From Boseongicola sp. SB0662_bin_57 (GTDB lineage Bacteria; Pseudomonadota; Alphaproteobacteria; Rhodobacterales; Rhodobacteraceae): DNA of 11,383 nt. The stretch covers positions 1-11,383 of the forward strand of contig VXPN01000525.1 of the NCBI GenBank assembly GCA_009839535.1. Reading direction: 5' to 3'. Below the pieces are notes generated by a model that did no database searches, was not told the DNA's origin, and saw nothing but the letters and a program-made list of their open reading frames with translations. This document shows, in pieces, positions 7,019 to 11,383 of the stretch. Position 1 is the stretch's first letter, and every line of letters starts with the position of its first letter. The translations under genes were made by a program, and so were the position numbers.

Positions 7019-7023
7019 CTCCT
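7019..7023 (-). promoter_or_regulatory. Ribosome binding site deciding the GTG start of petA
   Basis: AGGAG on the minus strand lies six bases before GTG at 7012. No in-frame ATG precedes the twin-arginine motif at a useful distance, so this site fixes the non-ATG start. Confidence 0.75.
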
Positions 7024-7279
7024 GTTCTCCGCGGGCGTTCCGCCCAAGTGGACAGACCGGAGTGCCTCCGGCCGATTTCGCAGGTTCTTAACGCCCGAAT
7101 TCAGGGCCGTCCAGCGGACAAACGGGCGCACCTCGAAACACGCTCGAACGGATACAGGACAGCGCCGCACGCCTGCAATGCCCTTTTCCGCGTCGTGTTC
7201 GGAAGACACAGCACGCAATTCCCCAAGGCTTGGCCTCGCGTGGCCATGCGATCGTCCGATCCGACCGCGACTTCGGGCA

Positions 7280-8638
7280 TCATGGCGCACTTTCGGCAAA
7301 CGCAATTCGCGCCCCCGACCGGTCAAGGCTCCCCCAAGACGGACCCATGCCAGACGGTCTCCGGGCGGCCTCCTGAACGCAATTCACCACGTCGCCTGCA
7401 AGCTCCCTGCCGTCATGGCCAGCAACCCTGACCTCGATGAGCGCCCCTTCCGGCTGTGGCGAGGACAGGCGGACCTCGGCAAACTGACCGGTCCGGCCCA
7501 TGGTCGGCGCTTCGGTCAGCACTGTACTGGTCTCTCCGATCTGGGCATCAAGATGCCGCATGACCGCTCGCGCCCCGGCAGCCCGAAGGCGCGCAGCGCG
7601 AGCACGGACGATCCGCCCGTCCACCTGCGGCATGCGTGCCGCAGGCGTGCCCGGACGCGGGCTGTATGGAAACACGTGCAGCCACGTGAGATCGCATTCG
7701 TCAACCAGCCTGAGCGAGTTCTCGAACATCTTCTCCGTCTCCGTCGGAAACCCCGCGATGATGTCCGCGCCAAACGCGATGCCGGGGCGCAGCGACCGGA
7801 CTTCCTGGCAGAACCTGATCGCATCCTCTCGGAGATGACGTCGCTTCATGCGCTTGAGGATCATGTCGTCTCCGGACTGCAGGCTCAGATGAAGATGCGG
7901 CATGAACCGGGATTCGGTCGCAATCGCCTCCAGGAGTTCAGGGTCCGCCTCGATCGAGTCAATCGAGGACAGGCGAAGTCGTGGCAGCTCGGGGACGAGT
8001 TTCAGGATGCGGCGGACGAGATTGCCCAGGCGCGGCGCTCCCGGAAGGTGAGCTCCCCAGCTCGTGAGATCGACCCCGGTCAGCACCACCTCGTTGAACC
8101 CCCGGTCGCAGAGCCGCTTGATCTGGTCAACCACGACGCCCGCAGGCACCGAGCGCGAATTGCCGCGCCCATAGGGTATGATGCAGAACGTGCAGCGGTG
8201 GTCGCATCCGTTCTGGACCTGCACGTACGCCCGATGCCGCCCGAAACCGTCAATGAGATGACTTGCCGTCTCGGAAACGCTCATGATGTCATCCACGACT
8301 ACGCGCTTGCCGTCGTCGGCCGCGACGCGCGCCCACGCAGCCGGCAACATCTTTTCCGTGTTGCCGATGACGGCGTCCACGCCATCCATGTCCGCAAATC
8401 GCTGAGGCTCGATCTGCGCCGCGCAGCCGGTCACGACGACGCGCGCACCGGGGCTTTCGCGGGCAAGGCGCCGAATCTCCTTTTGGCTCTTCCGAACGGC
8501 TTCCGAAGTCACGGCGCACGTGTTGACAATCACCGCGTCATGGAGCCCCGCAGCATCCGCCATTTCGCGCATTGCCTCGGATTCGAAGGCATTCAACCGA
8601 CAGCCAAGCGTGGAGATGACAGGCCCCCCACCCTTCAT
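7280..8638 (-). CDS. mtaB: MtaB, tRNA ms2t6A37 methylthiotransferase (radical SAM)
   Basis: This 452-aa radical-SAM enzyme adds a methylthio group to C2 of t6A37 in tRNAs reading ANN codons. The N-terminal UPF0004 domain has the three cluster cysteines Cys13 (TLGCRLN), Cys41 (NTCAVT) and Cys72 (TGCAA). The radical-SAM cluster is Cys145-x3-Cys149-x2-Cys152 (NGCDHRCTFCIIPYGRG). A TRAM-like RNA-binding region is expected in the C-terminal part from about 370. NTCAVTSEA and CTFCIIPYGRG point to MtaB rather than MiaB or RimO. The ATG at 8638 shares its A with the dapF TGA stop (TGATG) and has GGAGGAG five bases upstream. A GTG one codon earlier (8641) is in frame but only two bases from that site. 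Confidence 0.94.
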   Translation of the reverse strand: MKGGGPVISTLGCRLNAFESEAMREMADAAGLHDAVIVNTCAVTSEAVRKSQKEIRRLARESPGARVVVTGCAAQIEPQRFADMDGVDAVIGNTEKMLPAAWARVAADDGKRVVVDDIMSVSETASHLIDGFGRHRAYVQVQNGCDHRCTFCIIPYGRGNSRSVPAGVVVDQIKRLCDRGFNEVVLTGVDLTSWGAHLPGAPRLGNLVRRILKLVPELPRLRLSSIDSIEADPELLEAIATESRFMPHLHLSLQSGDDMILKRMKRRHLREDAIRFCQEVRSLRPGIAFGADIIAGFPTETEKMFENSLRLVDECDLTWLHVFPYSPRPGTPAARMPQVDGRIVRARAARLRAAGARAVMRHLDAQIGETSTVLTEAPTMGRTGQFAEVRLSSPQPEGALIEVRVAGHDGRELAGDVVNCVQEAARRPSGMGPSWGSLDRSGARIAFAESAP

Positions 8639-9462
8639 CACATCTCCTCCAGCCGAATCTGGCCGTCAAAGACATGGGTCGTGGGGCCGGTCATCCAGAC
8701 GCCGTCCTCGCGCCAGTCCACCCAGATCCGGCCCCCGTCCAGGTCCAGCGTGACCTTGCGGCCCGACAGCCCTCGACGAACGGCCGCCACGGCTACGGCG
8801 CAGGACGAAGATCCCGAGGCCAGCGTGACGCCCGTTCCCCGTTCCCACACCCGCATCCGAAGATGATCCCGTCCCAAGACGCCGGCGAACTGGACATTCG
8901 TTCTTTCCGGAAAGAGCGGGTGATGTTCGATCTCAGGCCCGCGCGACGCAAGATCGATCGCCTCGGCATCCTTCACAAAGAAGCTGCAATGCGGGTTTCC
9001 CATGGACGTCGCGACCGGATCTCCGTCGATCGGGAGATGCAAGGTGTCCACGTTCTGGGCGAGGGGAATTTCTCGCCACCCGGTCAAGGGTGCGCCCATG
9101 TTGACCCGCGTCATGCCGTCGCCTGCATCCTCGCATGCCAGCACCCCCCGCTCCGTGCGCAACGTCAAGGCGTCCTGGCCCGTCTCATTCATCAAGTGCC
9201 GCGCAATGCAGCGGGTTGCATTTCCGCATGCTGCGGAAATTGACCCGTCGGGATTGAAGAACGTCAGCCTTCCCGCCGACGCTTGATCAGGGTCGATCAC
9301 CGCCAACTGGTCAAAGCCGACGCCCCGGCGCCGGTCACCGGCGGCTCGCGCCAGCTCCGGAGTGATCCTGACCCCGCCGTGACGACGGTCGATCACGACA
9401 AAGTCGTTGCCAAGCCCGTGCATCTTCATGAACGGAATGCCGATGATGTCGGTCGCAGCCAT
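8638..9462 (-). CDS. dapF: Diaminopimelate epimerase DapF
   Basis: This 274-aa cytoplasmic, cofactor-free epimerase converts LL- to meso-diaminopimelate for lysine and peptidoglycan synthesis. Recognisable blocks are MKMHGLGNDFVVID (12-25), GFDQLAVI (49-56), the first catalytic region ACGNATRC (78-85, Cys79), GNPH (155-158) and the substrate-binding ERG (207-209). The second catalytic region reads LASGSSSCA: Ser216 sits where E. coli has catalytic Cys217 (ACGSGAC), while the later cysteine of that block is kept (Cys221). The codon is TCG, so two base changes separate it from cysteine. It forms an operon with mtaB by stop-start overlap. There is no Shine-Dalgarno before ATG 9462; starts at Met12 or Met14 are possible but also lack one. 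Confidence 0.93.
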   Translation of the reverse strand: MAATDIIGIPFMKMHGLGNDFVVIDRRHGGVRITPELARAAGDRRRGVGFDQLAVIDPDQASAGRLTFFNPDGSISAACGNATRCIARHLMNETGQDALTLRTERGVLACEDAGDGMTRVNMGAPLTGWREIPLAQNVDTLHLPIDGDPVATSMGNPHCSFFVKDAEAIDLASRGPEIEHHPLFPERTNVQFAGVLGRDHLRMRVWERGTGVTLASGSSSCAVAVAAVRRGLSGRKVTLDLDGGRIWVDWREDGVWMTGPTTHVFDGQIRLEEM

Positions 9463-9580
9463 GCCCGCGCATATACAGCGTTGCCAGGCCTTGCGAAAGT
9501 CGCGTTGCCGCCGGCGCTGACCAGCCCCGCTGCAAGCCTTCAGGAGTGACGTATCCGATTTGCGCGACCCAGTTTTGCGC

Positions 9581-9609
9581 TTGACGGGTCAGGATGTGCG
9601 CATTAGGTC
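9581..9609 (+). promoter_or_regulatory. Promoter of tRNA-Lys
   Basis: TTGACG (9581-9586) is separated by exactly 17 bp from TAGGTC (9604-9609). Transcription would start around 9616, about six bases before the mature tRNA 5' end. A near-consensus -35 with a divergent -10 fits alphaproteobacterial stable-RNA promoters. Confidence 0.6.
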
Positions 9610-9621
9610 GGATCACCTAGT

Positions 9622-9697
9622 GGGCCGTTAGCTCAGTTGGTAGAGCAACTGACTTTTAATCAGTAGGTCGTAGGTTCGAATCCTACACGGCTCACCA
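9622..9697 (+). tRNA. tRNA-Lys (TTT)
   Basis: This is a complete 76-nt cloverleaf. The acceptor GGGCCGT (9622-9628) pairs with ACGGCTC (9687-9693) with one G-T pair. The D-loop is GCTCAGTTGGTAGAGC, the anticodon loop CTTTTAA gives anticodon TTT, and the T-arm is GTAGG/CCTAC around TTCGAAT. The discriminator is A9694 and CCA is encoded at 9695-9697. It reads AAA and AAG. Bacterial tRNA-Lys genes are frequent integration sites, and the sequence just 3' changes character. Confidence 0.98.
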
Positions 9698-10013
9698 AAC
9701 AGATTCACTTAAAATCAATATTTTACTGGCTATTTTCTTTCTGGAAGCTTGGCATCATGCACCCGGCCGACAAACTATTGGCCAACAATATCCAAGTTAG
9801 CTTGTTGCCGTCGACAGGCAGTTTCCGTCCCTTGCCACTCCAGCAGATGCCGGATCGTGCACCCGCAAGACCGTGACTTGCCAACATGCACCTTGACGAC
9901 ACCGGGGCTGATCTGCGTCCCAGCTTCCGACGTCCGCCATTTTCGCTTCGGTGCGTGTTTGGGTGCAGCAGCACGAGATCTGTGGCGCCGCCACTTCGGG
10001 CTCCGCAGCTCTG
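9698..10013. other. Region 3' of tRNA-Lys, AT-rich start, no confident gene
   Basis: The first 45 bases (9698-9742) are markedly AT-rich, unlike the rest of the window, with a weak AAAAT/ATTTT repeat at 9711-9724. A hairpin at 9780-9809 (GGCCAACAA against TTGTTGCC, one bulge) could end a minus-strand transcript. Several overlapping frames are open; the only one with supporting context is the 80-codon minus frame that overlaps the membrane-protein stop. I see no repeat of the tRNA 3' end here that would mark an attachment site. Confidence 0.5.
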
Positions 10014-10017
10014 TCAT
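9775..10017 (-). CDS. Possible small basic protein, coupled to the membrane protein
   Basis: This 80-aa frame begins with an ATG that overlaps the stop of the upstream membrane-protein gene as ATGA, the commonest sign of translational coupling. The product is very basic (many Arg, Lys and His in residues 5-28) with a Cys-Gly-Cys pair and a later Cys near residues 51-68. I recognise no family. No good Shine-Dalgarno is present, third-position GC is only about 60 percent, and the neighbouring minus frame is also open, so it may be chance. If real it is an accessory gene. Confidence 0.3.
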   Translation of the reverse strand: MTELRSPKWRRHRSRAAAPKHAPKRKWRTSEAGTQISPGVVKVHVGKSRSCGCTIRHLLEWQGTETACRRQQANLDIVGQ

Positions 10018-10526
10018 TCAGTCCAAGCGCTGCCGGTCACCGCGCCGACTCCCCACCAGACCGAGATCGCGGCAGACATCGCGACTAGCAGGAAGCACGC
10101 CCGGTTCGCGAACAGCGCTGCCAACTTCTGTCGGAGCATCCTTGGGCCTTCCTGCCGGAATGGCAGGGGTGGATGGTTCATCGCAACCGAGAACACCAGA
10201 ATCACCGCGTCGTCGGCAAGATGATGCCAGCGCATGAAGTACCAGTAGGCGTGGCATGCAAGGACCATGGTGCAAGCGGTGAGCACGCCCATCGTCCCGC
10301 TGGCCTTCACGCCGAACACCTCCAGATCCTGCGGTCCGGCGCCGGCCATGAAGGCCGCAACAACAATTCCCGCCAAGGCCAGATTGTTCCTGCGCGCGAT
10401 CCGTGCGCCCTCGCACTCCTGGATTCGGTCTTCGGCGTGGCCGCTGTTGTCACCCGGATCGTAGTTCTTCGACAAACCGAGAACCAGAAACATGAACCTG
10501 CTTGACGTGCATCCGAAAACGCTCAC
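10014..10526 (-). CDS. Hypothetical three-helix membrane protein
   Basis: This 170-aa protein of unknown function has about three hydrophobic helices: residues 49-64 (LALAGIVVAAFMAGAG), 78-98 and 143-163 (ACFLLVAMSAAISVWWGVGA). A charged N-terminal segment with RIQECEGARIARRNN stands before the first helix, and a polar loop of about 40 residues before the last. The GTG start at 10526 follows AAGGGAG with seven bases of spacing; Met12 at 10493 is an alternative. The pattern RRNNLALAGIVV recalls small accessory membrane proteins seen in island regions, but I cannot name a family. It is transcribed away from the KAP-type NTPase, with 431 bp between them, and may act with it. Confidence 0.65.
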   Translation of the reverse strand: MSVFGCTSSRFMFLVLGLSKNYDPGDNSGHAEDRIQECEGARIARRNNLALAGIVVAAFMAGAGPQDLEVFGVKASGTMGVLTACTMVLACHAYWYFMRWHHLADDAVILVFSVAMNHPPLPFRQEGPRMLRQKLAALFANRACFLLVAMSAAISVWWGVGAVTGSAWTE

Positions 10527-10957
10527 CTCTCATCTCCCTTCCGTCCTTGCTCATCCACTTCGCGAATTCCCAATGACAGCAAATCGACGAGTCAGTCCGA
10601 GCGCAAGAACTCGAGCTCTGGCGACTTGTTCAAATTCAACTTGGTCGATCCGACATTCCATGGAGACCTCCATTCGAACCGCAACAAAATAGTCACCGCA
10701 TGGATCCGATCCCCGGACCCGGTGCGGATCCCCGCTTGAACGTGGCGGCAGAAGGGCATCGTTTCCCCGCCTGCGAAGCGGTTGCTTCTGGTGACGAGAG
10801 TTCCGGAAAGCTCGTGAGCGGAATCTGGGGCGAATTGGCAGGTTTCCCAGTTGAACCGTTGCAAATTCCATTCCGTGGCTGGTACCGGGACATCATGGAA
10901 CTCGCAGCAGACTGCACGGATAGATTTGAGCCGCGTTCGCGAAACCAGGGAGGCAGC
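10527..10957. other. Divergent intergenic region between membrane protein and KAP NTPase
   Basis: These 431 bp hold the upstream signals of both divergent genes. The visible elements are the TGGAG/CTCCA palindrome at 10661-10672, the possible 36-codon frame, and the ribosome site AGGGAGG at 10947-10953 for the NTPase. An open plus-strand frame continuous with the NTPase extends back to 10700 but its residues show no domain character. No convincing sigma70 promoter pair was found on either strand. Confidence 0.5.
10551..10661 (-). CDS. Possible 36-aa leader peptide or small protein
   Basis: A short frame starts at ATG 10661 with a perfect GGAGG five bases upstream (10667-10671) and ends 24 bp before the membrane-protein GTG. 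The peptide begins MECRIDQVEFEQVARARV and is amphipathic with no recognisable motif. The ribosome site and position favour translation, but the length is small, another frame is open across it, and the GGAGG is part of a local TGGAG/CTCCA palindrome that could arise otherwise. Confidence 0.25.
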   Translation of the reverse strand: MECRIDQVEFEQVARARVLALGLTRRFAVIGNSRSG

Positions 10958-11383
10958 ATGTTCGACTTCAACGACGAGGCGATTCGCAAACCGAAAGAAG
11001 ACCTGTTCGCCATCGATCCCTTCGCGAAGGCCGTCGCGAAATGCATCAGGGAAATCCCCGATCCCTGCGGAAGCGTCGTGGCAATCAACGGAGCGTGGGG
11101 ATCCGGCAAGAGCAGCGCGATCAATCTCGTCCTTCATCACCTGGAGAATTCCGACGACGCGAAGCTGACGACGATGTCCTTCCACGCATGGCAATACTAG
11201 TCGGATGACGCTGTCGCCGCCGCGTTCCTGAGAGAGCTTCGTCTCGGGCTGCGACCTGCTCTCACAAAATCCAAGGGCGCTCTGGGTGCAATGAGGAAGC
11301 TTGCCAGGCGCGTGTCATCGACCGGATGCTCGTATGCTCCGAGAATCAGAAAGGAGCCTGGAGGTGGCTGTGGATAAGTTGGA
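10958..11383 (+). pseudogene. KAP-family P-loop NTPase, interrupted and cut by window edge
   Basis: From ATG 10958 (AGGGAGG four bases upstream) the frame encodes DPFAKAVAKCI (20-30), then a Walker A motif GAWGSGKSS (45-53, Lys51) and FHAWQY (75-80), the aromatic motif that follows Walker A in KAP NTPases. KAP proteins are P-loop ATPases, often membrane-associated, found in many bacterial accessory and defence loci. The frame then meets TAG at 11198-11200, but homologous-looking sequence continues in frame directly after it (SDDAVAAAFLRELRLGL, ...AMRKLARRV) to a TAA at 11375. From about 11334 another frame reads MLRESERSLEVAVDKL, resembling the KAP segment before Walker B, so a frameshift or deletion is likely near 11315-11335. 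The Walker B region is outside the window. A shorter 80-aa product to 11200 is the only intact reading. Confidence 0.7.

Noticed and set aside
6989..8866. 625-codon plus-strand frame opposite mtaB and dapF
   Set aside because: It is antisense to clear mtaB/dapF sequence, its residues are arginine/proline-rich with no domain, and it is explained by GC-rich third positions of the real genes.
10152..10168. CCTGCC/GGCAGG hairpin inside the membrane-protein gene
   Set aside because: It is a six-base stem in GC-rich coding sequence with no T run, consistent with chance.
10592..11194. 200-codon minus-strand frame opposite the KAP NTPase
   Set aside because: Most of it is the complement of the Walker A region, and the rest lacks domain character.
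9670..11383. Attachment-site direct repeat of the tRNA-Lys 3' end
   Set aside because: I looked for a second copy of the T-arm/acceptor end downstream and saw none within the window.
1..11383. CRISPR array or insertion sequence
   Set aside because: No regularly spaced repeats, no transposase-like product and no terminal inverted repeats with target duplications were seen.

Overview
The window looks like a piece of an alphaproteobacterial chromosome, probably Rhodobacterales or a close relative. The evidence is high GC with strong GC preference at third codon positions, a fused-type cytochrome bc1 operon (petABC) with Rhodobacter-like residue spacing, the DUF6476 / RluD-like / rpoH neighbourhood, and a tRNA-His 3' half carrying U72 and A73, the derived state known from a subgroup of Alphaproteobacteria that includes Caulobacter. 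The assignment is an inference from gene content; no database was searched.

Positions 1-9700 are ordinary core genome. The left edge cuts a tRNA-His(GTG) gene. A small membrane protein (DUF6476-like, minus) and an RluA/RluD-type 23S rRNA pseudouridine synthase (plus) diverge from start codons that share one CATG. A 306-bp gap with two candidate promoters, one sigma70-like and one sigma32-like, leads into rpoH (sigma-32), followed by a hairpin. A 319-bp stretch with no confident gene separates rpoH from a block read on the minus strand: dapF-mtaB, then petA-petB-petC, then a YbdK-type carboxylate-amine ligase. Within this block dapF/mtaB and petB/petC overlap at their stop and start codons, and petA/petB are 11 bp apart with the petB Shine-Dalgarno over the petA stop codon. 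This indicates two tightly coupled operons. A tRNA-Lys(TTT) gene with a good promoter ends the core part.

Positions 9700-11383, just 3' of tRNA-Lys, look accessory. There is an AT-rich patch, weaker codon bias, a three-helix membrane protein of unknown function (minus) with a possible ATGA-coupled small basic ORF behind it, and a divergent KAP-family P-loop NTPase (plus) that runs off the right edge. The NTPase is interrupted by an in-frame amber codon just after its conserved aromatic motif, and probably by a later frameshift or deletion. This divergent pair beside a tRNA gene is the best candidate here for an undescribed or decaying system, possibly a defence or mobile-island remnant, but the window cuts it off and its function cannot be read from sequence alone.

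Functionally the core block covers respiration (complex III), cell-wall/lysine precursor synthesis (DapF), tRNA and rRNA modification (MtaB, RluD-type) and the heat-shock response (RpoH). These genes are neighbours rather than one pathway.
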